IMG/VR virus record: IMGVR_UViG_3300046642_000302 | Coordinates: 1-61,034 of that record | DNA: 61,034 nt | Reading direction: 5' to 3' (one strand) | DNA from: a virus | Position numbers and translations under genes: made by a program | The notes under the pieces: model-generated | What the model was told of the DNA's origin: nothing | What the model saw: only the letters and a program-made list of their open reading frames with translations | Databases searched by the model: none | In this document: positions 54,363-61,034 of the stretch, piece by piece | Numbering within the stretch: position 1 is the stretch's first letter | Layout: every line of letters starts with the position of its first letter

Positions 54363-56114
54363 TCACACCTCGCCCAGCTCGGCACCGGTGCCGGCCAGGG
54401 TGATTTGCGTAATCGCGCGGTCGCTCGACACTTCCACCTCCCACATCTGCGCCAGAAAGCCCGACGGCAGCCGCGCCATCTTGTTGATCGTGCCCGTCGA
54501 GGCGACCAGTTTCTTGTCGGCGTAGATGTTGATCGTGACCGAGCGACTGAGTGACGGCACGGGTTGCAGCTGGTCGCCATTGACTGGGTAGACGTTGAGC
54601 GCGGCACCATCCAAGGCGCCACCAATCGACGGCTGGGCAAAGATCAGCGCGTTAGCGGCCTTCACCCGATCAATCTCGGCCTGAATCGCCGCCAGCTGAT
54701 TCGGATCGAGGCCGTCGTCCGCTTCGATCAGGATCGCGCCGAAGTTGGTCGGCTTGGGCAAGACGAACGGCTTGGACTTCCACGACAGCAGTTCGCTGGG
54801 TTGGCTTGGGTCGTCCCACTGGTAGATGCTGTCATTGATCAGCAGGTACAGGTTGCCGGTCGGGCGGTCAAAATACAGCGCCGACGGCAGCGCATTGGAA
54901 CGAATCAGAAAGGCTTGCTCGCCGGTCAGGTCGATAATCAGCATGCCGCGGTACTCGACGCCGCTGGCATCGGAGTAGTCGTAGCTGGTGATGTAACGCC
55001 CGTTGTAGCGCTCGGCCGCCATGGTGGCCGGATTCAGTTGCAGCCAGTCATCGCGCGAGAACAGCCGGGTGCTGATCACCGAGGCGCCGCCGCTGGTGAC
55101 TTGCACCAGGCCATCGTAGGACGGATAGACCACCGAATAGCCCAGGTCGACAATCCCGCGCGCATTGATGCAGGGCAAATCCTGCTCGATCTTCTCGCTG
55201 ACCATGCTCTCGGGCGCGGTGCCAGTGACGATGTACGGCTTGCCGGTGGTAGTGACGATGATCGACGAACTGAAGGCCCCCAGGCCGACAATCGGGTAAT
55301 CCATGGTCAGGCGGTAGGCTTCCGGCCAGGCATGCGGGCGATAGGGCTCGCAAAAGCACAGTTGCTTGCCGCTGAAGGCCGCCATCAGGCCGTTGGGCAG
55401 CGAAATCAACCCGGTCAGGTCATCCGGTGGCGCGTTCCAGCCGGCCGACGGCAAGGCTTCTTGCAGCAGCTCGGGGCTCACCGTGTCGACAAAGTTGGCC
55501 GTGCTGACGCCGCGCTCGGCAATCAGGTACAGCAGGGTGCCGGTCTTGCCGGTCTGCGCCCGATAGATGCGCTGCAAGGTAATGTTGCGCCCGGTCGGCG
55601 TCGGCGCAAACCCCGACAGGGTGACGGTCTGCCCCGGCGTCCAGAACACATCGGGGCTGGCCGGGCACGGTTCCGACTCTTCACCGAAGGCGGTCACCCA
55701 GGTGTAGACATAGATCCGAGTGGTGCCCAAGGCGCCCGGTGTCGGCGTGCCGCTCAAGCTGACGGACAGCGGCGTACTGGTCAGGGGCATGGCCAGCGGG
55801 TAAGTCACGCCCGCTACCAGCATCTTGGGCACGCCATCGCCGGCAATGTACAGCCGATCATCCGCCACCGGCCCCGGCACGGCGTACACGTCGGTCGGCC
55901 AAGCCAGCCAGTTGCCGGCATTCTGGTAAATGGTCTTATAACCACCGACCGGCACGCTGCCAAACTGGTGTTCGAAACGCTGCTTGCGAATCGGCGTCAG
56001 GCCGCCATCGTCCAGGCGCACGTTATAGGCCAGTTGCGAGGCCGTATCGCCGAGCAGGCGCGGGATAATCTTCGGGCTTTCGCCGGCAAAGCCGATCAGC
56101 TTCAGTTTGGCCAT
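54363..56114 (-). CDS. Packaged-DNA stabilisation / tail hub protein, P22 gp10-like
   Basis: A 583-residue protein of beta-propeller type. FAGESPKIIPRLLGDTASQLAYNVRLDDGGLTPIRK at the start matches the P22 gp10 / tail-hub family. Repeated blade-like segments follow: RLYIAGDGVPKM, YVYTWVTAFGEES, LPNGLMAAFSGKQLCFCEPYRPHAWP, YPSYDGLVQVTSGGASV. It closes the portal channel after packaging and connects to the needle or fibres. A helical segment near 455-480 (DPNQLAAIQAEIDRVKAAN) is set in the C-terminal part. Confidence 0.82.
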   Translation of the reverse strand: MAKLKLIGFAGESPKIIPRLLGDTASQLAYNVRLDDGGLTPIRKQRFEHQFGSVPVGGYKTIYQNAGNWLAWPTDVYAVPGPVADDRLYIAGDGVPKMLVAGVTYPLAMPLTSTPLSVSLSGTPTPGALGTTRIYVYTWVTAFGEESEPCPASPDVFWTPGQTVTLSGFAPTPTGRNITLQRIYRAQTGKTGTLLYLIAERGVSTANFVDTVSPELLQEALPSAGWNAPPDDLTGLISLPNGLMAAFSGKQLCFCEPYRPHAWPEAYRLTMDYPIVGLGAFSSSIIVTTTGKPYIVTGTAPESMVSEKIEQDLPCINARGIVDLGYSVVYPSYDGLVQVTSGGASVISTRLFSRDDWLQLNPATMAAERYNGRYITSYDYSDASGVEYRGMLIIDLTGEQAFLIRSNALPSALYFDRPTGNLYLLINDSIYQWDDPSQPSELLSWKSKPFVLPKPTNFGAILIEADDGLDPNQLAAIQAEIDRVKAANALIFAQPSIGGALDGAALNVYPVNGDQLQPVPSLSRSVTINIYADKKLVASTGTINKMARLPSGFLAQMWEVEVSSDRAITQITLAGTGAELGEV

Positions 56115-56138
56115 GGTGCGTGCCTTATTCCCGGTCGG

Positions 56139-56552
56139 TTAGGTGATGATCCACAGTTGGGTTTGGCGCAGACCGGCCAAGGTCAAGGCCTCGACCAGTT
56201 CGGCGGCGTTGACCTGAAGCACGCTGTTGTTGCTCAGCACCCACGCGGTGGTGGCGCCGATACCCTGCGCCTGCAGGCCGAGAATCGCCCGCGCCATACG
56301 CCCCTGGCTGACCTCGTCGCCGTCGAAGGTATGGCCGGCCGCCGTGGTCACGCTAATCGCGGCCACGGCTTGCTCGCGCGCGGCCTTCTTCAGGGCCAGC
56401 GTGTCGGCGGCATCGAGGCTCGGCGCCGGGTCCGGCGTATTGCCCGCCGCTAGCCAGGCCTCGTAGGCGCGGTAGTCGGCGTTGCCTTCATCCCGTGGAA
56501 TGCAGGCGCCGTCGTCCAGGCGCAGAATGGTATTGCCGTTGAGCTGGTACAT
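56139..56552 (-). CDS. Tail fibre assembly-type protein (DUF4376)
   Basis: A 137-residue protein. The N-terminus ([40 protein letters not shown]) is the conserved short lead seen before DUF4376. Residues 60-135 carry DUF4376: [26 protein letters not shown], then [22 protein letters not shown]. It directly follows the fibre gene and probably helps fibre folding or is a fibre tip component. Confidence 0.85.
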   Translation of the reverse strand: MYQLNGNTILRLDDGACIPRDEGNADYRAYEAWLAAGNTPDPAPSLDAADTLALKKAAREQAVAAISVTTAAGHTFDGDEVSQGRMARAILGLQAQGIGATTAWVLSNNSVLQVNAAELVEALTLAGLRQTQLWIIT

Positions 56553-56566
56553 GCTGATCCCCTTGA

Positions 56567-57604
56567 TTACATTTCGGCCGATGCGGCATAGCGTTCGCAG
56601 AATTGCCCACCACCGGTGCTGGCGATCTGTCGAAACACATGAATCGATTCCGTGTTGGTGTCCACCCCCAGCGTGCCGACGTTACTGTTAGCCACTCGGA
56701 CGCCATCGGCAATAAGGGTCAAGGTCGGCGATACGCGTTTCTGCACCCGGTATTGCATGGTGCCGCCAATGTAGGTGCCGGTTGGGGCGTAGCCGTTAAA
56801 GATGAAATCCAGCTGCTCGTAATAACGCTGGCACAGGACCAGTTCCAGCGCGTTAAGGCGATCCTCGAAGGGGGTGGCATTGTTCAGTTCAAACTGCGGC
56901 TTCTCGAAGGTGCCGTTGCTGAAGGTCACGGTCACGTCAGTGTTGGCGGTCAGTGCCGAGGTCAGCGCGCCGTTGGCGATGGCCACGCCGTTGACTTTGG
57001 CCGTTGCGGTGCCGATCCAGCTCAGGCGGTAGGTACCGCCCTCGATGTTGATCCCTTCAATCACCTGCTCGATGCCACCGGCCGGGGCCAGCATCTGGAA
57101 ATGGTTACCCACTACCGCCCAAAACAGTGCTTGCCCGCTGGTGACCACGCGCCAGCGGTCGACGGTGTACTGGTTGGCGGCACCGGTGCCGGTGCCCGAG
57201 GCGTAACCGCGCTGATTCAGCGTGCCCTTGGCATTGATCAGCTTGTTACGAAAGGCAAAGTAGGCGTTGGCGTTGGTGATGTCGGTCTGCAACGAGGCAA
57301 ACGATTCATTGAGCGCGGCGGCGGTCAGGCGCAACTCCACTCGGTCGCCGGCCGAGAAGGCTTGCGCGGCCGTGCCTTCCTGGGCGCGGCTGACGGTCAG
57401 CACATCACCGCTGCGGCCGGTGCAACGCAAGATTTCCAGCACGCCCGTACTCGCCACCAGGGTGATTGGGAACCATTGCCCGGCACTCAAGGCCGGGAAC
57501 TTGGAACCTTCGCCGGTCGTGACCGAGAGAGAGGTCGCACCCGACGAGAGGGACGAGGCCAGCTTGCTGACCGCGTTGTTATTCAGGGTAACCGTGACGG
57601 TCAT
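56567..57604 (-). CDS. Tail fibre / receptor-binding protein
   Basis: A 345-residue protein. Residues 1-95 are the common attachment domain ([69 protein letters not shown]). A neck helix follows, and then the beta-rich receptor-binding part begins [18 protein letters not shown], a motif of galactose-binding-type fibre tips. The C-terminus ([13 protein letters not shown]...) is typical too. It determines host range. Confidence 0.85.
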   Translation of the reverse strand: MTVTVTLNNNAVSKLASSLSSGATSLSVTTGEGSKFPALSAGQWFPITLVASTGVLEILRCTGRSGDVLTVSRAQEGTAAQAFSAGDRVELRLTAAALNESFASLQTDITNANAYFAFRNKLINAKGTLNQRGYASGTGTGAANQYTVDRWRVVTSGQALFWAVVGNHFQMLAPAGGIEQVIEGINIEGGTYRLSWIGTATAKVNGVAIANGALTSALTANTDVTVTFSNGTFEKPQFELNNATPFEDRLNALELVLCQRYYEQLDFIFNGYAPTGTYIGGTMQYRVQKRVSPTLTLIADGVRVANSNVGTLGVDTNTESIHVFRQIASTGGGQFCERYAASAEM

Positions 57605-57605
57605 A

Positions 57606-57899
57606 TCAGCACTCCACGATGCGAAGATTAAAGGTGACGTCCTTCACGCGGCCTTGCGCGGTGGTGGCGGTCACTTGGATTTGGTACGAGTTGCCGGCGA
57701 TCCCTGCGGCGAGCCACACCTTCACCACCATGCCGAACACCTGCACGCTGTTCACGGTCAGTTCCGATGGGTTGGTCACGTCCAGCGGCGCCGCAATGGC
57801 TACCGCGCTGGTGATGCTGTCGCCTGCGGACAGCCAGCGGGAAAAATCGACGTCGTAGTCAAGTTGGTCATCGGAACGCTTGCGCACAGTGCCCAGCAT
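57606..57899 (-). CDS. Fibre-tail adaptor-like protein
   Basis: A 97-residue beta-rich protein: RKRSDDQLDYDVDFSRWLSAGDSI...V followed by VNSVQVFGMVVKVWLAAGIAGNSYQIQVTATTAQGRVKDVTFNLRI. This is an immunoglobulin-like fold common to phage fibre-tail adaptor proteins. It lies between the repeat protein and the fibre and overlaps the former by one base. Confidence 0.8.
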   Translation of the reverse strand: MLGTVRKRSDDQLDYDVDFSRWLSAGDSITSAVAIAAPLDVTNPSELTVNSVQVFGMVVKVWLAAGIAGNSYQIQVTATTAQGRVKDVTFNLRIVEC

Positions 57900-58801
57900 T
57901 AGAGTCTCCTTTCGGCCGGTACGGTAAACCGGCGCATGTCGTCAGCCACTTGCAGGGCTCTGAGGGTGGGCGCTTCGATGTAGAAGCTGGGAATCAGCGG
58001 GTTGCCGTGCTGGCCGTCGATGAAAGCAAACTCGATGCGGGCCGAGCAGTCGGCGTACACATAGTGCCGCGCGGTCAGGTCGCCGCGCGTGGCGAAGGTC
58101 AGGTTGGCCCAGCCGGATGGCGCATAAACCTGACCAGCCAGCCGTTCTTGGAGCGTCAGCTTGAGGCTGGTCGCGGCCTGGCCTGGCGGTGATTGGATGA
58201 TCGAGTAGGCCGTGCCGGCTGCGCCCACGGTAAAGCTCGCGCTGCCGACCAAGCGATGGGCGCGCGCGACCTTCTCTTGCAGCACGCCGTTGAACTCAAC
58301 GATCAGGTTGGCGGCGCCATTCTGTACGGTCGCCGCGCGACCATCCAGCAGCGCTGACCACACGATGGCAAAGCTGGCCGAGGTTTGCGGCACCGCCTGC
58401 GCGTCACCGTTGACGGTGAACACGATACTGGCGGCACTCTGCCCCATCACCCAGCGCAGGCCAAAGCCCGACGCTGCTAGATTGAGGCTGGCCGATCCTT
58501 CGGCCGCGCGCCCATACAGCGCCTCACCGGCAGCGGCCAAACTGAGGCTGGCACTGCCACTGGGGAACAGCTGAAGCATCGGCAGCAGGCTGTCCGACAG
58601 GGTAATCCCGGCCGAGCCAGTGCCGACCAAGCCTTTCGTTAGCACGCCAGTTGCTTGCAAGGTCACCCCGGCCGTGCCAATCCCTGGCCGACCATAAATC
58701 ACGTCCCCCGTTGCCGTCGTCGAGATGCTGGCATCGCCCACGTCGCTCCAGACTTCAATCGAGCCGTCCAGTGCTGCCGCGTTGACGAGGAACGTATTCA
58801 C
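57899..58801 (-). CDS. Tail protein with tandem beta repeats
   Basis: A 300-residue protein. Residues about 20-210 consist of about nine imperfect repeats of near 20 residues with the core G(S/T)A(S/G)(L/I)xL.A.G...., for example GSASLSLAAAGEALYGR, GSASLNLAASGFGLRW and GSAGITLSDSLLPML. The C-terminal 90 residues differ (QERLAGQVYAPSGWANL...IEAPTLRALQVADDMRRFTVP). The repeats could form a beta-solenoid or propeller that links fibre to hub. No enzyme motif is seen. Confidence 0.75.
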   Translation of the reverse strand: MNTFLVNAAALDGSIEVWSDVGDASISTTATGDVIYGRPGIGTAGVTLQATGVLTKGLVGTGSAGITLSDSLLPMLQLFPSGSASLSLAAAGEALYGRAAEGSASLNLAASGFGLRWVMGQSAASIVFTVNGDAQAVPQTSASFAIVWSALLDGRAATVQNGAANLIVEFNGVLQEKVARAHRLVGSASFTVGAAGTAYSIIQSPPGQAATSLKLTLQERLAGQVYAPSGWANLTFATRGDLTARHYVYADCSARIEFAFIDGQHGNPLIPSFYIEAPTLRALQVADDMRRFTVPAERRL

Positions 58802-58802
58802 C

Positions 58803-59222
58803 TTAGATCACCGAAACGGTCAGTTTCTGTACGTCGATCACGAACACGTCGCCGGGGTTAAGGGTACGACTGGCGGCCAGGGTACCGTTCAGCATGTTGT
58901 TGCCGGCCGTGGCCGCGTCCCAAATCCCGAAGTTGGTGATAGTCAGCGGCGAGGCACCGTCGTACACGGCATAGATCAGTTGCAAGGCGTTCTTGCACAC
59001 GCCGCTGGCTTGTGCGGTCCAGGCGCTGGACTGCGCGCCACCCAAGGCGGCATCTTTGCGCGCATAGGACGGAAAGGTACCGGTTGTCACTTCGTTGGCG
59101 CCCGTGGCGCCGGGGTCAGCGGTGTGCAAGGAAATGTAGGTTTTGGTCGGGGAGGTGTAAGCGACGTTGCGCAGAACGTGCTCTACCAACTTGCCTTCCA
59201 GATAGGTGGATGCTGCGGCCAT
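58803..59222 (-). CDS. Gp80-like tail fibre protein
   Basis: A 139-residue protein matching the small Gp80-like family: STYLEGKLVEHVLRNVAYTSPTKTYISLHTADPG.TGA.EVT...YAR, then F..A..G......I..FGIWDAATAGNNMLNGTLA..R.LN.GDVF.I. These proteins are baseplate or fibre components in many phages. It lies just downstream of the adaptor genes. Confidence 0.87.
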   Translation of the reverse strand: MAAASTYLEGKLVEHVLRNVAYTSPTKTYISLHTADPGATGANEVTTGTFPSYARKDAALGGAQSSAWTAQASGVCKNALQLIYAVYDGASPLTITNFGIWDAATAGNNMLNGTLAASRTLNPGDVFVIDVQKLTVSVI

Positions 59223-59234
59223 CGGGCGTACTCC

Positions 59235-59849
59235 TTAGAAGAATCGGGCGCGCGAACGGACAGGTGCCCGCTGTTGGCCTTGGATGGTTCGATTAAACAA
59301 CTCGTTGATTCGATTTTCAAACCGCATTGCATAAAATTGCGCGCTTTGCGGATCGCTGAACGTCTGTTTCGGCAGCATCAGGATGTCGGCCAGCGCACCG
59401 TCGGCAATCGCCTGCGTGTACTGGCTGAAGAAGTCCGGCAGCTGGTCCGCGGTATCCGACGGGCGCAGCAGGGTGGACAGTTCCAGGGTGCCGGTGCAAG
59501 TCGGCACCAGCAGCACGCTGCCCGGCTCGGTCTGAGTAAACCAGCGCGCCTCGCCGGCCGACATTTGCGGCCAGGTGGGATGTTTGGCCTCAAGGTCAGC
59601 CAGCGCGATTGGTTCTAGAAGGCAACCATTGAAGCGCGCGCTCTCGATTTCCAGCAGATCGGCGCCGTCCGGGGCGCAGACCACGTTGCAGCTGGTGGGC
59701 GTGACGTTGAACTGGTCGCGGTCACGCCACAAGCGCGTGCGCTCGCAGAAGGTTTGCGCGGCCTTGATGATGTTGGCGAACGCCGTCGGCTCGGGGCAAC
59801 CGGGCGCATACGGCAGAATCTTGGGCAGGAACACATCCAGCTCGATCAT
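59235..59849 (-). CDS. Head-tail adaptor protein (second adaptor)
   Basis: A 204-residue protein. FLPKILPYAPGCPEPTAFANIIKAAQTFCERTRLWRD (residues 7-43), later PGSVLLVPTCTGTLELSTLLRPS and a helical end, MRFENRINELFN. This pattern is common in podovirus-like adaptor modules next to a DUF6682 protein. It overlaps its upstream neighbour by 4 bases. A connector ring role is likely. Confidence 0.78.
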   Translation of the reverse strand: MIELDVFLPKILPYAPGCPEPTAFANIIKAAQTFCERTRLWRDRDQFNVTPTSCNVVCAPDGADLLEIESARFNGCLLEPIALADLEAKHPTWPQMSAGEARWFTQTEPGSVLLVPTCTGTLELSTLLRPSDTADQLPDFFSQYTQAIADGALADILMLPKQTFSDPQSAQFYAMRFENRINELFNRTIQGQQRAPVRSRARFF

Positions 59850-60475
59850 GGCTTCCTCGTATTCGGCGATGCCGCGTCGGTGGTCTGGTTTTGTGAGCCC
59901 AGCGCCTCAGAGAACGCTTGGAAATAACCGGAGGCCATCTGTGCGTTAGCGTATTCGCTGTCCTTGGAATAGCAGCGGTACGCCACATAGCTGACAATCG
60001 GGCCGATGTAGGCTCGGTCCAGCTGAAGCACGTCGGTGTCGGCGGCAATCGCGGGCGGTGCAGCTGAATACAGCACGCGCACTTGATGCCCGGCCATCGC
60101 TCGTGGGTACACGTAAAAGCGGTTGGGTGCCGCTTCATCGAACATGTAATGGCGAATCTTGTCGGTGTACGCGCCCTGGCGCCAGTCCGGCACCTGATTG
60201 TCCAGCAGCGTGCGGTCAATGCGCTTGATCGGGCGGCCGCCGACGTTGGCGATCACCTCCAGCAATTCGATGCCATCCTCTGGCAGCGCCTGAAACCCAC
60301 CATCGACCAGCGTTAATGCCACGTCTACCGCGCGAGCGGCGGGCCTGCGCAACACAATCTCGCAGGCACCATCGTTGATCCAGTCGTAGAGTTCTGGCTT
60401 CGTCCAGCGCACAAACGCCTCATCATTGAGGGTGATGGAGGCGCGACGCAGGATGTCTGAAACCAGAATGGTCAT
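59846..60475 (-). CDS. Head-tail adaptor, DUF6682-like
   Basis: A 209-residue protein with VSDILRRASITLNDEAFVRWTKPELYDWINDGACEIVLRRP, the DUF6682 adaptor start, and a long C-terminal helix pair (ADTDVLQLDRAYIGPIVSYVAYRCYSKDSEYAN). In podovirus-like phages this protein forms the ring below the portal. Its start overlaps the stop of the preceding head gene by one base. Confidence 0.85.
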   Translation of the reverse strand: MTILVSDILRRASITLNDEAFVRWTKPELYDWINDGACEIVLRRPAARAVDVALTLVDGGFQALPEDGIELLEVIANVGGRPIKRIDRTLLDNQVPDWRQGAYTDKIRHYMFDEAAPNRFYVYPRAMAGHQVRVLYSAAPPAIAADTDVLQLDRAYIGPIVSYVAYRCYSKDSEYANAQMASGYFQAFSEALGSQNQTTDAASPNTRKP

Positions 60476-61034
60476 TATTCGCCCTCGACTTCTTCGTCAG
60501 CCGGATCAGCTGCGTCAGCGGCGATCAGGGTGCGCAGCTTGTCGGCGCCGAACTTGTGGTGCGGCTTGTGGCCGAACTTGGTCAGGTAGTCCGTGCGCAG
60601 GCCTTCCAGCTCAGCGGCCATAGCGACCGGGTCGTCGCTCAGCGCGGCGCCGTTCGAGTTCCCAGCGACCGAAACCGGCGCTGTCTCGGTGGTCGGCTTT
60701 GCGGTGTCGGCCGGCAGGGTGAGCACAGGCGCTTCACGCTCTTCGAGCGGTCGCTGATCGAGGGTGTCGAGCGCGGCGTCGATCAGGTTGTGGCGGTCTT
60801 CATCCGGCAAGCCGTTCCACTCAGGGGTGGTCAGGCCGCTCAGGTCCAGCGCGTGGGCCACGACATCCGCCAGTTCAACCGGCTCAGCGCCGCCCAGGTC
60901 GAAGGTGGCCGGGTGTACGGTGCTGCCCTTGATGGCGTACTCGTCAATCGGCGCCAGGGTCGCGGCGGCGGTCGGCAGGCTGTGCTCGACGATGGCCGGA
61001 ATCAAGGCTTGCGGAATCGGCGCATCGCCCGGCA
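60475..61034 (-). CDS. Head-associated structural protein, C-terminal part (continues from position 287)
   Basis: This is the second part of the 239-residue protein that starts at 287. Bases 60908-61034 duplicate positions 1-127. After the junction comes IDEYAIKGSTVHPATFDLGG, an acidic linker, and a C-terminal ELEGLRTDYLTKFGHKPHHKFGADKLRTLI, which looks like a HeH/LEM-type helical module often found at the end of phage head proteins. The stop overlaps the DUF6682 start. The role is probably structural, at the head or portal vertex. Confidence 0.8.
   Translation of the reverse strand, partial: PGDAPIPQALIPAIVEHSLPTAAATLAPIDEYAIKGSTVHPATFDLGGAEPVELADVVAHALDLSGLTTPEWNGLPDEDRHNLIDAALDTLDQRPLEEREAPVLTLPADTAKPTTETAPVSVAGNSNGAALSDDPVAMAAELEGLRTDYLTKFGHKPHHKFGADKLRTLIAADAADPADEEVEGE
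60908..61034. repeat. Terminal duplication, right copy (identical to 1-127)
   Basis: This copy is exactly identical to 1-127. Circularising by removing one copy keeps the head-protein frame open (287 + 433 = 720 bases, 240 codons including stop). Confidence 0.95.

Noticed and set aside
54564-56453. 629-residue plus-strand frame opposite the gp10-like gene
   Set aside because: Shadow frame with unnatural Arg/Gly/Gln composition and no start signal; the minus strand encodes the hub protein.
1-61034. CRISPR array, diversity-generating retroelement, insertion sequence or integrase
   Set aside because: No regularly spaced repeats, no reverse transcriptase or variable-repeat pair, no transposase and no tyrosine/serine recombinase motif were seen on either strand.

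Overview
The window is the complete, circularly closed genome of a tailed phage with P22/N4-type (podovirus-like) virion genes and a GC-rich genome of about 60.9 kb. The first 127 bases (1-127) are repeated exactly at the end (60908-61034). One gene reads across that junction without a frame break, so the duplication is a contig overlap and the unique length is 60,907 bp. GC-rich codon use, a clear FtsK-gamma domain, and the overall gene set (P22-type terminase and portal, N4-gp56-like capsid protein, giant polyvalent protein, RecT/YqaJ, NinG, three tRNAs) point to a Pseudomonas phage. By architecture it resembles the temperate F116-like group; that assignment is from memory and not from a search.

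Layout. (1) Minus strand, about 15.2 kb down to 11.2 kb: a tightly overlapping run of small proteins, mostly of unknown function. It is followed by tRNA-Met, tRNA-Thr and tRNA-Asn, a roughly 600-bp non-coding stretch with strong inverted repeats, and a small secreted protein closed by a strong terminator. (2) Minus strand from 10.0 kb through position 1, across the junction and down to 34.4 kb: one late block of about 36.5 kb. It runs small and large terminase, a Tad2-like protein, portal, scaffold, a CsrA-like protein, major capsid protein, decoration protein, connector/adaptor proteins, tail and fibre proteins, a P22 gp10-like hub, internal virion proteins, a methyltransferase/PAPS-reductase-like fusion, a 4,158-residue polyvalent protein, then holin, endolysin, a second holin, a DUF1353 protein and an aspartyl-hydroxylase-like protein. 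(3) Plus strand 15.4-20.2 kb: early small genes. (4) Minus strand 27.0-20.2 kb: AlpA-like regulator, SSB, RdgC-FtsK-gamma fusion, DUF1367, NinG, a structured leader RNA, winged-helix protein, T5orf172-type GIY-YIG protein, O-like replication protein carrying iterons, DnaC-like helicase loader. (5) Plus strand 27.1-34.4 kb: CI-like repressor, then YqaJ exonuclease, RecT, a coiled-coil protein, a two-domain beta-clamp-like protein and small genes. An HNH/AP2 endonuclease sits on the opposite strand between repressor and exonuclease.

How it works together. A repressor with a divergent AlpA-like gene forms the lysis/lysogeny switch. I see no integrase, transposase or serine recombinase anywhere. 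Together with an origin of the lambda-O type (four iterons of about 22 bp inside the initiator gene) and an RdgC-FtsK-gamma fusion, this suggests a prophage kept outside the chromosome. The polyvalent protein combines transglycosylase, ParB-like, helicase, adenine-methyltransferase and metallopeptidase signatures. It is probably injected with the DNA to help entry and to protect the genome.

The strongest unusual signals are: two small genes overprinted in another frame inside the polyvalent gene; the RdgC-FtsK-gamma fusion; the methyltransferase/PAPS-reductase fusion; a clamp that lacks one of the three canonical domains; a CsrA homologue in the capsid operon; a promoter-hairpin-terminator leader RNA ahead of the replication genes; and a 16/17-bp near-palindrome repeated upstream of terminase and capsid genes.
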